DNA of 64,000 nt, from the NCBI GenBank assembly GCA_958298945.1, contig OY282609.1, positions 68,296,220 to 68,360,219 on the forward strand, read 5' to 3'. The position numbers and the translations under genes are program-made. The notes below the pieces were generated by a model. The model made no database searches. It was not told where the DNA came from and saw only the letters and a program-made list of their open reading frames with translations. This stretch comes from Atherix ibis (lineage: Eukaryota; Arthropoda; Insecta; Diptera; Athericidae). Within the stretch, counting starts at the first letter, position 1; each line of letters starts with the position of its first letter. This document shows, one piece after another, positions 43,755 to 56,393 of the stretch.

Positions 43755-45028
43755 TAGAGTGGTCCATCTAGCGTTTGCATTTTGAACCACTATTTATTTG
43801 AAGTACTTAAGTGTTAAATGTCATCACGAATTGACAGATTGTTAGTTGAAAGTCTGAATTTTACGAAATGGGAATTCATACGCTTGAAGAAAATTGGGAA
43901 ATATTGAGAACTTACTTCTAAAGTGGTGAGTCTTCAACCCAAACTGTAAGAAATTTAAAAAAAAAATGAGTAAAGATTGAAATTTGTGAAGCGAGTTCGC
44001 GAAACTGGTTTGTTGGTTGCCAAAGCAACTCGTTCCCTCTCTAATACAGTGCGTACGACCGAGAATATTGCCGCCGTTGCTGAAAATGTCACTGATCATC
44101 CATCAACATCAACTCGTCACCGTTCTCAGGGATTGAACATTTCTCGCACTTCTATGTTGAGAATTTTGCACAAAAACCTTGGTATAAAAGCTTACAAAGT
44201 TCAATTAGTCCAACAACTAAAGCCGCATGACCATCCGATGCTTTTCGGTTTGCACAATGGGCTCAAGATCAATTGGTCAAAGATGAGCATTTTTACCGAA
44301 AAATCATCTTTTCGGATAAGGCCCATTTCCACTTCGGTGGGTATGTCAACAAACAAAATTGTCGAATCTGGGGCTCACAAAATCCATACGTCACCATGGA
44401 AAATCCGATGCATCCACAATGAGTCACGGTTTGGTGCGCATTTTGGACTGGAGGCATCATTGGCCCGTTTTTCTTCAAAAACGATGAAGGAGCCGCCGTT
44501 ACGGTCAATGGTGAGCGCTATCGTGGCATGCTCAACGAATTTTTGTTTCCAAAAGTTGAAGAGAATGGCATGGACGACATTTGGTTTTAACAGGACGGGC
44601 CACTTGCCACACAGCCAACGGAACAATCCAACTTTTGGGCACTGCTTTCGAAAACCGAATAATCAGCCGAAATTCTGATGTCAATTAGCCGCCTTGGAGG
44701 TGTGATTTAAGCCCGTTGCATTATTTTTTGTGAGGTGCCGTTAAGGATAAATGTTACGCAAGTCATCCAGACACAATTGAGATCTTGAAATACGAAGTCA
44801 AAGTTGCCATTGAAGAGATACAGGCCCATACAATCGAAAATGTACTAAAAAATTGGGTCGAGCGAATAGGACACTGTAAGGCCAACCGTGGCAGTTATTT
44901 ATATGATGTTGTGATTCATTCTTTAATTTCAAGATTCAATCTTTCTAATAAAACCAGAAATTTAAAAAAATATACACTAGTTTTTTTTATTTACTTTTTA
45001 AAATGCAACTTTTAAATGGTCCACCATG
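43755..45028 (+). mobile_element. DD41D-type Tc1/mariner element, second family
   Basis: Inverted ends 'agagtggtccatctagcgt..gcatttt' (from ~43757) and 'aaaatgcaacttttaaatggtccacca' (44999-45026; shown in part as 'atggtccacca') are flanked by TA at 43753-43754 and 45029-45030. The interrupted target can be recognised by comparison with 27085-27100. The ends differ from those of the elements at 23.3 and 50.0 kb, so this is a separate family. Confidence 0.85.
43868..44960 (+). pseudogene. DD41D transposase, many frame breaks
   Basis: 'MGIHTLEENWEILRTYF' near 43868, then 'TTENIAAVAENVTDHPSTSTRHRSQ' in two frames (~44055-44130), 'MLRILHKNLGIKAYKVQLVQQLKPHD' (~44155-44230) and 'YVNKQNCRIWGSQNP'-like text near 44345. 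A 'DGATCHTANGTIQLLGTAF' block (one base lost, ~44592) is followed by 'PPWRCDLSPLH' (~44688-44720). Spacing between the second aspartate and the last residue is 41. That last residue is H, encoded by CAT where GAT is expected. The C-terminus 'ENVLKNWVERIGHCKANRGSY' is well kept. Confidence 0.85.
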
Positions 45029-45100
45029 TATGATCAGTTAGACGATTCATAATATTAAATTGCAAATTTTAAACTAAAAAAATATTTCTTTAATTAATAT

Positions 45101-46734
45101 ATATATTGTATATAATGACCGAGTTATAGTTAGCAAATTATAATATGGATAACCCGGTAGAATAACATTCGGTTAAGCCGCCAATTGAATATTAGGGTTT
45201 GGGTTTGAAGACGTAATTTAATAAGAAAATTCCTTTATTCAAATGTCTCAATTTTAGTTAAAATATTTGTTTTGTTAAATTTACCAAAAATAGCTAAAGA
45301 CTAACAAAGTAACTGAATGACGATATTTTTTTACAAGGAAGACCATTAAAGGTTATGTGTATGCTTCCATCCACCCACTTATTTTCGATAAGGCGGGTAG
45401 TCTCTTCAATATTTTCTATGCAAAAAGTGCAATACTGCAAGTGAGTAGCTACACTGTATGCGATAATCAGGGATTAGAATATATGAGCTGGAAATAAGTA
45501 TAAAATAAAATGTATTGCCCAGTCGGTAGGTCAAGTGGTATGTGTAGCTGGTGAGAAGAATACAAAAAGCAGTCGAATACATTATCTTTTTTTTTTGGAT
45601 AGGTGGATACCTCCGGGCACTTCTGGATACATTTTCGTATTAATAGATGTAAACCTAGCTGATTCGTGCTGTAAGTATTGTCAACACGAACAGAAATCGT
45701 GGTGTTTAGTTGAAAATGGTCCTATTCACCTGTAGTCGGCGAATTTAGCCATATTAAAGGTTCAATGTTGCTTCGAGAGTGTCTTCGAATTCTCAACCAT
45801 TCAGAATTCTATTTAATGCATCTAATAGAATGGACATTGCACCTTCTGTCCTTTTTCACTACACTTTGCAAGTTTTATCTTTTTGAATCCCTGTATCTGA
45901 GCTAGGCTTCTTCAGCTAACCTATGTGTACATATGTTATTATCACACGGCTCCCTACACAAAAAATCAAGTCAATGTGTTGGAATAAATTTATAAATTGC
46001 ATTAAGTATCTAATAGTATATGAAGTGGTTTACAAGTAATTCTGTGCAATTTCGCCTAAACACTTTATCGTTTCTGTATTTTTTATAAGAAGGTAACCAT
46101 ATTTTTTGTAAGACGTAATTGCTCATTAAAGTTCACTTAATCAACGAAATAAAGAACTTGATGAAGAATGCGAATAATGTATATGAAAAGTTCCAGATTT
46201 TAAAATGAAATTGCATATAAAACAAGTTCAACGAATTCACTGAGTGCATACTTTTTAACCGCATTGCACTGTCCAATGGTAGACGCCACTATATATTATG
46301 GTGAGTGTTGTGAATTTTATTTATGACCTTCTTGATAATGATTGTCGTTAGAGTTTAACGGGAAAGATAGAAATTTACTGCAAAGTGAATTAGTTGCACC
46401 AATGAATCAGGTGTTTATGCGATGTGGTTATTCTTATCTATTTCTAATTGCATCTCTTCTTACCGCATTATGAGTTGGCGTTTTCCTTTATTTCACTATG
46501 CGTCCTGTAATAAAACTTGTACTTTGGACCTAACTGACATGATTCATTAGATGCTGTTGCTAGTAGCCTTCAGGTGGATTTAGGTACTTGACTTTAGTGC
46601 GATAATTACGTAAGAAAGTTGCTGCCGTTTCGAAAATGAATTTAGTTAAAGCCATAAAATCAATTGGATTCTTACAGAAGTTAGCACTCTTATATAGAAT
46701 TTTTTTAGTTACCACTTCAATTAAGAAGGAAAAA
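45101..46734. other. Intergenic, no gene supported
   Basis: No domain or splice-supported frame. The 66-codon stretch at 45535-45735 has no recognisable motif. Confidence 0.45.
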
Positions 46735-48180
46735 ATTCAGTTGAAATTTTCAATCGACATTTTCAGTAAAACTTTTTAGTAAAAATTTTCAGTAAATATT
46801 TTCAGTAAATATTTTCAGTAAAAATGTTCAGTAAAAATTTTCAGTAAAACTTTTCAGTAAAAAGTATTTTCAGTAAAAATTATTTTCAGTAAAAATTATT
46901 TTCAGTAAAAATTATTTTCAGTAAAAATTATTTTCAGTAAAAATTATTTTCAGTAAAAATTATTTTCAGTAAAATTTATTTTCAGTAAAAATTATTTTCA
47001 GTAAAAATTATTTTCAGTAAAAATTATTTTCAGTAAAAATTATTTTCAGTAAAAACTATTTTCAGTAAAAATTATTTTCAGTAAAAATTATTTTCAGTAA
47101 CAATTATTTTCAGTAAAAATTATTTTCAGTAAAAATTATTTTCAGTAAAAATTATTTTCAGTAAAAATTATTTTCAGTAAAAATTATTTTCAGTAAAAAT
47201 TATTTTCAGTAAAAATTATTTTCAGTAAAAATTATTTTCAGTAAAAATTATTTTCAGTAAAAATTATTTTCAGTAAAAATAAATGTGTAGACGAAATTTT
47301 CAATAGAATTTGGAGTCGAAATTTCAGTCGAAATTTTCAGTAAAAATTTTCAGTAAAAATTTTCAGTAAAAATTTCAGTAAAAATTTTCAGTAAAAATTT
47401 TCAGTAAAAATTCTCGGTAAAAATTTTCAGTAAAAATTTACGGTTAAATTTTTCAATAAATGTTCAGGCGAAATTTTCAATAGAATTTTCAGTAAAAATT
47501 TTCAGTAAAAATTTTCAGTAAAAATTAATTTTCAGTAGAAATTTTCAGTAGAAATTTTCAGTAGAAATTTTCAGTAGAAATTTTCAGTAGAAATTTTCAG
47601 TAGAAATTTTCAGTAGAAATTTTCAGTAGAAATTTTCAGTAGAAATTTTCAGTAGAAATTTTCAGTAAAAATTCTCGGTAAAAATTTTCAGTAAAAATTT
47701 ACGGTTAAATTTTTCAATAAATGTTCAGGCGAAATTTTCAATAGAATTTTCAGTAAAAATTTTCAGTAAAAATTTTCAGTAAAAATTAATTTTCAGTAGA
47801 AATTTTCAGTAGAAATTTTCAGTAGAAATTTTCAGTAGAAATTTTCAGTAGAAATTTTCAGTAGAAATTTTCAGTAGAAATTTTCAGTAGAAATTTTCAG
47901 TAGAAATTTTCAGTAGAAATTTTCAGTAAAAATTTTCAGTAAAAATTTTCAGTAGAAATTTTCAGTAAAAATTTTCAGTCGAAATTTTTAGTAAAAATTT
48001 TCAGTAAAAATTTTCAGTAATTTTCAGTAAAAATTTTCAGTAAAAATTTTCAGAGTAAAATTTTCAGTAAAAAATAATTTTCAGTAAAAAAACATGTTCA
48101 GTAAAAATTTCAGTAAAAAAATTTTTCAGTAAAAATTTTCAGTTGCAAGTTTTAGTAAAAGTGTTTGTAAGGTTTCTTAG
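46735..48180. repeat. 14/16-bp minisatellite (TTTTCAGTAAAAATTA / TTTTCAGTAGAAAT)
   Basis: Three zones: about 26 nearly perfect 16-bp units 'ttttcagtaaaaatta' (46860-47280), 14-bp units 'tttcagtaaaaatt' (47320-47480), and blocks of 14-bp 'ttttcagtagaaat' (47528-47660 and 47790-47930). A segment of ~260 bp (47395-47660) is repeated at 47660-47930. High unit identity implies recent expansion. Confidence 0.95.
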
Positions 48181-49969
48181 TGAAACTTTTGTTGTTTATA
48201 TTTTGTTATAATGTTTTATTGTTGAAGAAACTTTTTTAAAACTTTTTTTGCTTTTAAATTTATTGTTGACATTGGTCCCTTAATTCTAAGAAACTTTGTC
48301 ACCGTAAGAGGATTTAATTGTCAATAATCTATTTTAATAGAAAATAAATAAAAATCAAATAATGGACGACAACCTGCTGTTAAAAATTTCTCTAATTTCA
48401 TTCGATGGCAACCACGGTTATCCATCACTACCGCGATTCTAATCATTATTATCGCTGTTATGTCAGCGTAGAAAAAATAATAGTTACTGAAATAAATCCG
48501 ATCGGTACTTGTTACCTTGTTAACTGTTAACTGTCTTCTATTAACTATTAGAAGAAACTCGCTTGATTTGACGTACTATTATCTATTCGGCGAGGATCAT
48601 TCACTGCTTACAACATTTTCGTTTTAAAATTTTTTCTAATCACTGGAAATTAAAGTCTCATTAAAGCTCCATACTATCTACACTTAAGTGGATTTCATTA
48701 CTGCTTTCATCATTAAGTTTTTTTATTATTATTATTTTCTGAATAAATCTTTTGATCGTTTCCATAATGATTCGCAGCAGAATCAATAAAAAAATAAAAG
48801 ATTAATGATGTGTGCAAAAGCGTATCGTATATCACCATCGATTTCCAACTGAGATGACAGAGTAGAAATGTTGGTTTTGTTTTTATTTTTTTTTTATAAA
48901 CTTTTCTCTTCCAGTTCACCTGAAATTAAATCATAGCTGATTTTCTCAAAAATTTCAGTTGAACTGACACGATCCCAAATTCTGTGGAAGTGGACATGAG
49001 CTCCTTTAATCTGAAAATTTTAGAGTTTCGATAATTGATATGCTGATAGTTTGTGTATTTGTAGTCGCCCCATAATATTTCATGTGCCTCAGTAAATAGT
49101 AAAAAAAACTATTCAATACTCATGAAAGCAAAAACAAGGTAGGAATAAAAGGTAGATCATATAGTGTCTTATGAAAAAATGACAGTAAATTATGCGATGC
49201 TCGTATGTCAGTTGGGAAAATAGAAAATCTTTCGATCTCTGGACATAATCGCGCGTATCGTATCACAATCTTGACAAAGTGATCTCAGTTATGTCACTAA
49301 AAATTAAATACATTCAAGCATCTGTAAAAATAAATAAGTCAATTTATATCAAAATGGATAATTTACTAAGCAAAAAAATGATCTGATCAGCCAATCAGCT
49401 TTTTTAGTTTTTGCACAATTTTTTTTGCATTGCAATTTTTCTTTCCACTACGAATATCCGAGCACATTCTTAACAGGTTCACATCTGTTCGTACCATTGT
49501 TGTGAGAGTTAGTTTATAACGTCGAATTAAGTGAAATAATTGAACAGTTATTGACATATTACAAGATTTAATTTCTTCTTCTTTATAATTTCATACCAAT
49601 TAAAGCCAAATTGACTCTATGTTACGTTGGTATTATTTTGATTTAATTCAGAATTGAGCCTTTCGAAATTGTCAGTTTGTACTATTCTTTTTATATAAGC
49701 CTTAAATATCTTTCAAGTCAAATTAATATCATATATATTATTTTGCTTGTGAAATTTTATTTAAGAATTATTATGAAATAGACTTTAAAGTTTTTATTAT
49801 AAAAATGTCCTTAAAATTCTTGTAAAAAATTTAATATAAAAATTTTCAATAAAATTCTCCGTTTGTTTGTGTGTTTGTTAGTTGTACGCAAGGGACCTTG
49901 AGTCTGGAGCCATAATGTAACGACATTAAATGAGTATTTGGCTACTTTGTAGAGTTTTTTTTTAATATA
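48181..49969. other. Intergenic, no gene seen
   Basis: AT-rich DNA. The open stretch at 48713-48919 (minus) is lysine/asparagine-rich low complexity and unsupported. Confidence 0.5.
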
Positions 49970-51256
49970 AAGGGTTTCCGAATAAGAGTAATATGATTTC
50001 TTTTTAAAAAAAACACACTAATTGTTAAGGAAATTCAAATGCTTTTTATTTATTGTGAAATACAATCGATACAATTAAGTTCTGAATAAAACGTCATTCA
50101 AATGGCTTTCACAACTTCTTTTGCAGGAACGAATTCGATGAACCCAATTTTCGAGCACTTTTTCCACTAAATCAAGTCGTATGTCATGAATAGCACGCTA
50201 AATATTGACTTCTAAAGCTTGAAGAGAGTCTGGTTTATTGCTTAAGACCAATAACTTCAAATAACCTCACAAGAAATTGTCTAATGGTTTTAAATCACAA
50301 CTTCTTTGAGGCCATTCAATGTCACAATTTTTATGAAATAATCGAATCTCCAAACTTTTCTCGCAATAATTCGGTTGTTGCACGTGCTGTGTGGCACGTA
50401 GCCCCGTCTTGTTGGAACCAGATGTTGTCAAGATCAACTTCTTCCAATTTGGGCTATAAAAAGTTGGTTATCATCGATCTATACCGCTCTCCATTGACAG
50501 TAACGGTGTTACCAGCTTCATTTCGAAAGAAGTACGGACCGATGATTCCACCAGACCAAAAACCACACCAAACTGTCAATTTAGGTGAATGTAATGGGTG
50601 TTCATGAATAATTTATGGATTTTCTTCGCACCAGAATCGACAGTTTTGTTTTTTTACCGCACCACTCAGATGAAAGTGAGCCTCATCGGAGAAGATGATT
50701 TTCTTAAAAAAAATCGTTATTGTTTTCAAGTTGTTCCAAGACAAAATCAGCAAATTCACGATGTTTACGGTGGTCCAATGGCTTCAGTTCTTGAGTGATA
50801 ATAATTTTATACGGATTCAAGCCCAAATCCTTTCTCAAAAACCGCCAGCTTGTGGTTTGAGACAGTCCGAATTCTTGAGAACGTCTTGGAATCGACAAAT
50901 TGCGGTCTTCAGCCACACTTGCCTGAACGGCAGCAATATTTTCATTACTTCGATCGGTTCTTTGTCTTATTAGCACTTGGAAATAATGTAAGGAAAATGT
51001 ACGCTCGAAATTTTTAACAATTCGACGATAGGCGAGCACAGTTGGACGATTATTACGACCATAAAATGGTAAAAGTGCACGAAAAGTTGCAATTGAAGAA
51101 CGATTATTTTGATAATAAAATTGAATAATTTGTAAATATTGTTCTTGCGTTTATCTCTCCATGATGAAATTGTAAACACAACTGAATATAATGAAAAAAA
51201 AGACAGATCATGGCCGAAACGTCACTTAGAAACCATATCACTCTTATTGGAAACCC
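49970..51256 (-). mobile_element. DD41D-type Tc1/mariner element, full length
   Basis: Inverted ends 'agggtttccgaataagagtaa' (49970) and 'actcttattggaaaccc' (51240-51256) are flanked by TA (49968-49969 and 51257-51258). Length 1287 bp. The ends, 5' UTR and 3' UTR match the deleted element at 23.35 kb, which identifies that element's parent family. Confidence 0.93.
50110..51162 (-). pseudogene. DD41D transposase, near full length, frameshifted
   Basis: The N-terminal part is broken by frameshifts (51160-51040). From 51027 it reads 'RRIVKNFERTFSLH', the second HTH 'NIAAVQASVAEDRNLSIPRRSQ', 'GLNPYKIIITQELKPLDHRK' and, after a break, 'KIIFSDEAHFHLSG' (~50690). Next come 'GGIIGPYFFRNEAG' (~50540), 'WFQQDGATCHTA' (~50410) and, after a one-base shift, 'WPQRSCDLKPLDNF' (~50300). 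The spacing between the second and third aspartates is 41, defining the DD41D type. It lies within the rosa/visitor-like part of the superfamily as far as I can judge by motif. Confidence 0.88.
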
Positions 51257-51258
51257 TA

Positions 51259-54200
51259 TTAACAAAGTGGCTAGGAAAAGGCACTGAGTGACCGAAAAGC
51301 ACCACAATTGGTGAATCCCGTTGGAGAAGAAATATTTAGTAAAGCGGAATTATGTTATATGATGAGTGATGGTAGAATGAGAATGTCCTATCCAAATCTT
51401 AAGCAGTTTTCGCAGCTAAAATTTTAGTAAGGTTGCGGAGGAGACTAATTGGGTAATAAACCTTTTGCTGGCTATCCAGTCCGTATGTCTACGAATGGCT
51501 AAAGGTGTTCCTAGGCATTCAGTTAGTAGGTGTGGCGAGTTAGAAACTGCTGTAAATACCATACACATAAATAAAACTGCTGCAAAAAATTTACACATAA
51601 TTTGGAATTCAAAATCCTGCCCAAAAATACACAAAATTTGATCTTTAATTTTCTTTTAATACGTGTATGTTGAAAAACAATAATTTTGTATAAATGTACT
51701 TGGAGCTTTTTTTGGCCTTAATTTAATAAAATATTATAATGAAATTTTTGCAAATTTTATATATGAAAAAGAATAAAGTCATAATCCACTATCTGATTTT
51801 ATTAAGATCTAATTAAATTTTTCTGTTATTTTCCTTTTGAAATTAATATGTAAAAAAAAATATCCACATTGTGGAGGTAATCTTTATCAACTAATTCAAC
51901 TTATTAACACTATATTTATAGAATTATAAAACGAATTAATTCATTGCTATAACAATAAAAAAAAACTTGTCCAAACAGATAATAATCGTTTAAGATTAAG
52001 ACTATCATGGGGAGTAAGTAATTTGTTTCGAAATTCATTAATAAGTGGCTCATTAAAGAATTTAACGATCTCTATTATACCTTACACATAATTTTAACGT
52101 CCATTAACCTCAAAAGGTTGAATATTGATGACGATAATAATCCAGACGACAGCATCTCTCTCTGAAGAGGACAAATCGACTGGTGGTACGGGACACTTCG
52201 CTGCCAACTTTTCTGCTGACCAAAAAAACTCTGAAGTAATAAAAAGTAGAATTGATTCGATTCGATTAGATCCGATTCGATTCGGCTTAAGAACATTTTA
52301 TTCAATGATAATCAAAAAAGAAAACAAAACTTAAAAACAAAGCTTTGTTGTGCAGAACAAGCACACTTCCATTATTTCAAAAAAAAAAAAAAAAAAAAAA
52401 TATCGAGTAAGAAACGAAAAAAACTCTTTAGTGGCAAAATGGAAAAATCATAAAACTTGTATAAAATGTTAATAAATTAGTAAAATTTTAATAAAACTTC
52501 AATAAAGATGATCGGTAAAACTTTCGACTATTTGTGCAGGGATTTTTTATTCTTCAAAAAAAAACTGAAAATTATATACAATCTGTTAGGTGAATAATAA
52601 AATTAATAAGAATAAAAAAAAAGATCTTACGATGAAATTTAATGAAGAGGAAGTATCCAACCAAAGCATCTGAAAACAGAAGCAAGTTGTTAACATACAC
52701 AAACTCCTTGTCGCGGCGGGATACCTACAACCATGAAATTGGGATTGGATGTCTTCAGGTATTTGGAAGTATTCCGAGCGGTACTTGTACGAGTGGAAGT
52801 GGCCACCATCAGAAGCGGTAGTAGTATCAGAAGCATCAACAGCACGTTGTTGTGGCATCCCGGATTCATCATTTGGCCGTTGCGTTGGGATTATCTGACT
52901 TGGCTACTTTTCAATTGTTGCTGGGATGCCTTGTTGCCCGTTTAAGTTTGGCTGGCTACCTACTTGACCGATTGACACTACCCCAATGCATTTTGCTACT
53001 TGACTGGCACGAGGAATGCCCGTTTAAGTGCGGGAACGAAATTCTGCATAACCATCACCATCAGTTCATTAATTTTATGAAAAGAGTTGGCGTTTTTATA
53101 TAAATGGGCCGCCATTAAAGGCTTACAAGGCGCTATAAATAAAATGTTAGCGAATACGTGCGTGTGGCCACTATAACTTTTACTTTGGGACGTATGAGGG
53201 TTTAATTGCAACAATTCCCTAAACGTTGCGTCGAGTCGGTAAGTTGAGTTAGTGTAAATGTAAAATTTTCCATCATTTTTTTTCTTTGGAAGGTTTTCGG
53301 TTCGTTTTGTAACCTGTTTAAAGACTGAACCCTTTTCACGATTTCTCATTACCTCTCCTTATTTTATTACAGCATCGATTTAATATGTTTCCATTCTAGT
53401 ATTGGATCGACCAAATAAATATTTTTATGGTGATTAGTTATGCTCTTGTTCCTTTCTCCAATGCTGTTTCCGTTCAAAATAAATAATTTTTCCGTAATCC
53501 TGTTTGTTGTTAAAGTTGCTGTCATGAGGATAATTATGATCATTATTGAACTATGTTAGAGAAAATTTTATCTGAACATTTATAATATATTGTATATTTT
53601 TCTAACAAGGATGTGGAGAGCTGACATTGGTTCAATAGAAGGTCATCAATAGTTTACGTTTCCGTTTATTGTAGTATGTGGACTATTAACTTTATAAAAC
53701 CTAGGAAATATATTTCGAAATTTCTACATAATCTGAAATTTTACTGTTTTTTGCTTCTTTACCTTCAGCATGTCACGGGACAACGGATTTAAATATCAAA
53801 GTTTCAACTGTGGCTACTTGCGTTTCTTCATGTTTGGAGCAAGTAGCCACAGTTGTATATACATAAGCTATTGGATGAAATAAAAAGCACAAAAATAACC
53901 TCTAAAATCTCTGAATCTGCCAGAGGTAATGTGAGATCATTATTAACAAATTCCATGCAGAGTGTACGCTTTCAGATGATCGAATAATTTCCATTCCTTC
54001 CATTCGTGTGTTATCGTTAAGGAAGCTACTTAAGTTCACCCCATTCCAAAGTAAACTTAATTCATTGATTACACTGAATATGGAATGACAGGTTAAAATT
54101 TTTTTCGTTTATTATTTTTAATATAATATAAATTCTTATACATTCAAATGTATAGTCGTTTTTGTTTTGTTTTAAGGGGTAAATTTAAAATAAAATATGA

Positions 54201-54724
54201 TATTTTTTTCATTTGAATCCCCGTTGATTTAAATCATTGCAAGTTATTTAACATTTTACTTTGTGAATTTATTTAATTTTTTTTTTTTGCAGGTTTTACA
54301 AAAGTTACACGAAAGAAAGTCATTTAGTAGAAATATGAGAAAATTTTATAATAAAAAGCACATTATTTGTCACTTTGTTGTAAAGTGTTCCTTTCATACA
54401 AAAAAATATACAAAAAAAAATATTTTAAATAAATTCGAGTACAATTATTAACAGTATTAAGAGAGTTATTATCGATGGATAATGATCATGGGGTTTTTGA
54501 AAAGATATGTTTTTGTAATTTCTTGATATTTTTATAGCTACAGAAGTAAAAATTTACGGTTTGATTAAATGAAGTTATAAAAATAATGGATGTATTTTAT
54601 TTTTTAAATTATTTTAAGTTTAAAATATCTCTTCTTTTTAATGTGTCAAAAAAAAAACGTTACACTATACTATTATGAAAACAAGATGGATGAACCTTTA
54701 ATCATAATAATAGTCAGTATATTT
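51259..54724. other. Intergenic with a less AT-rich patch at ~52.7-53.3 kb
   Basis: No convincing gene. The patch around 52730-53350 is less AT-rich and contains overlapping short frames on both strands (52733-52945, 52852-53103, 52996-53349) without domains; conserved non-coding DNA is one possibility. An A-run lies at 52378-52400. A perfect hairpin at 53805-53855 is listed separately. Confidence 0.45.
53805..53855. other. Perfect 17-bp stem hairpin
   Basis: 'caactgtggctacttgc' (53805-53821) and its exact reverse complement 'gcaagtagccacagttg' (53839-53855) enclose a 17-base loop. Pairing does not continue outward. The stem is far less AT-rich than its surroundings. It could be a small RNA precursor, a protein-binding palindrome or the scar of an inverted duplication; I do not recognise a known miRNA. 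Confidence 0.85.
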
Positions 54725-54726
54725 TA

Positions 54727-56002
54727 GTAGGGTTGTTCAATAAGTCCTTAGAAAATCTAAGAAATTCCGCTCGTAGTGTCGGTAAGTATTTTTTTTTTGT
54801 AAGTAGCATTATTGACAGGATAGCTCGATCCATAGCGTAGGTCAATTTCTATCATCGATTAAAGTTAACGACATTTATTTGTGTATAACAATTGAAAAAA
54901 GCGAGTTTAGGGCTGTCATCAAACATCTCCATTTGAAAGGCTTAAGCCTGAAAGAAATCAAAGCCGAGTTCGATGCAGTTCATGGCACATCTGCACCTGT
55001 GTTTGCGACGGTTTACAATTGGGTGAATGAATTTAAACGTGGCCGTTCATCCACAAAAGATGAACATCGTTCAGGACGCCCAGTTGAGGTGTCTACTCCT
55101 GAAATCATCGACAAAATCCACGATCTGATTTTGAACGATCGGCGAATTAAAGTGCGCGAATTAGTTGAGGCCACGGGCATATCACAAGGTACTGTCGCTT
55201 CAATTTTGCATGAAAAATTGTCTGTGAAAAAAATTTCGGCAAGATGGGTGCCGCGTTTGCTCTCAGAGGAGCATAAGCGCAATCGTGTAGTGGACTCTGA
55301 GGCTATGTTGGCACTCTTTCATCGCAATTCTGCCGAATTCCTTCGTCGATATGTCACTGTGGACGAAACCTGGATACACTACTATACTCCAGAAACGAAG
55401 AGACAGTCATCACAGTGGATTTTCAAGGGTGAACGGGCTCCGCAGAAGGCGAAAACTGTGCCATCGGCCGGCAAGGTGATGGCCAAGGTCTTTTGGGATT
55501 CGCAGGGCATCATTTTTAACGACTACTTGGAAAAAGGAAAAACAATAACAGGAGCGTATTGCGCGTCGTTATTGCAACAGTTGAGCGAGGAAATCAAAGA
55601 GAAACGCCCATCTGAAGAAGAAAAAAATCCTCTTGCATCAGGACAATGCGCGTATGCACACCTGCGCTGTTTCCATGGCCAAAATTGTGGAATTGAGAAT
55701 GGAATTGTTGCAGCATCCCGCTTATTCACCAGATTTGGCCCCGAGTGACTATTTTCTTTTCCCCAATCTGAAGAAATGGCTTGGCGGACGACGGTTCACT
55801 TCCAACGAGGCCGTCATTGCTCAAACGGATGAGTATTTTGCAGAACTTCCGAAATCCTATTTTTTGGGCGGGATAAAAATTTTGGAAAAACGGTTGGAAA
55901 AGTATATAGAGCTAAAAGGAGATTATGTTGAAAAATAAAATATTTTTTTTTTAAAAACAGTTTTTTTTCATCTTTTTCTAAGGACTTATTGAACAACCCT
56001 CG
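54727..56002 (+). mobile_element. Mariner element (mauritiana-like), copy 2
   Basis: TA at 54725-54726 and 56003-56004. Ends 'gtagggttgttcaataagtcc' and 'ggacttattgaacaaccctcg' (55982-56002). Length 1276 bp. Closely similar to 3843-5115 throughout, including UTRs. Confidence 0.95.
54891..55938 (+). pseudogene. Mariner transposase, start codon lost and one frameshift
   Basis: The position of the start codon reads ATT where the sister copy at 4019 has ATG. The protein is otherwise open: 'KSEFRAVIKHLHLKGLSLKEI', 'ARWVPRLLSEEHKRNR' and 'VDETWIHYYTPETKRQSSQW' up to 'EEIKEKRP' (~55608). A loss of about two bases there shifts the frame, and the remainder continues at 55633 with 'HQDNARMHTCAVSMAK', 'YSPDLAPSDYFLFPNLKKWL' and the normal end 'KGDYVEK' at 55938. 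All three aspartates are retained. It is the best-preserved member of its family here. Confidence 0.92.
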
Positions 56003-56004
56003 TA

Positions 56005-56393
56005 TATCTCAAAAAAAGGCGCCTAACTGACAGGAATAAGTTAAACTAATAGTAAAAGAATACAATTTTCAAAACGGACTATTTAAAAGTATTTATTCAT
56101 AAGTGAGGATAGTTTATAAAAAGTGCATAATAAATTATTACTATTTTGTTGGACTTTGTAATAATATCTAATATGTGTAGGCGTCATAATAAAGAACAAT
56201 GTGATTGCGGAGAAGTACAACTTTTAGACTGTCTATATTTTATAACAATTTCCAGTATTTTTTTTTAGACTGTTTATATTTTATAATAATTCCAAGGTCC
56301 GTGGGACTACTGTCAAAACTACCGTCGGTTGCAAGCTGGTCTTTTCTCATACTTTTTTTAGGGCTCAGCTTCTTGATTACTTGGGCTGCATAT
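56005..56393. other. Spacer, no gene supported
   Basis: A ~50-bp word 'gactgt.tatattttataa.aattcca' occurs twice in a row (56228-56255 and 56269-56296). Nothing else is recognised. Confidence 0.5.

Larger units (their letters stand above)
42105..45100 (-). mobile_element. Old DD41D element split by two later transposons
   Basis: Pieces of one minus-strand DD41D transposase lie at 43455-43754 (catalytic start to 'TVTINTERL') and 42105-42350 ('LALLRETF', 'NVNWPQRSCDRT', 'LEDLKTNI'). A likely 5' flank at 45031-45100 resembles 27095-27150. Between the first two sits a cecropia-type mariner, and between the first and third a second DD41D element in the opposite orientation. Borders of the old element are not visible. 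The order of pieces is colinear with the protein, which supports nesting rather than separate fragments. Confidence 0.7.
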
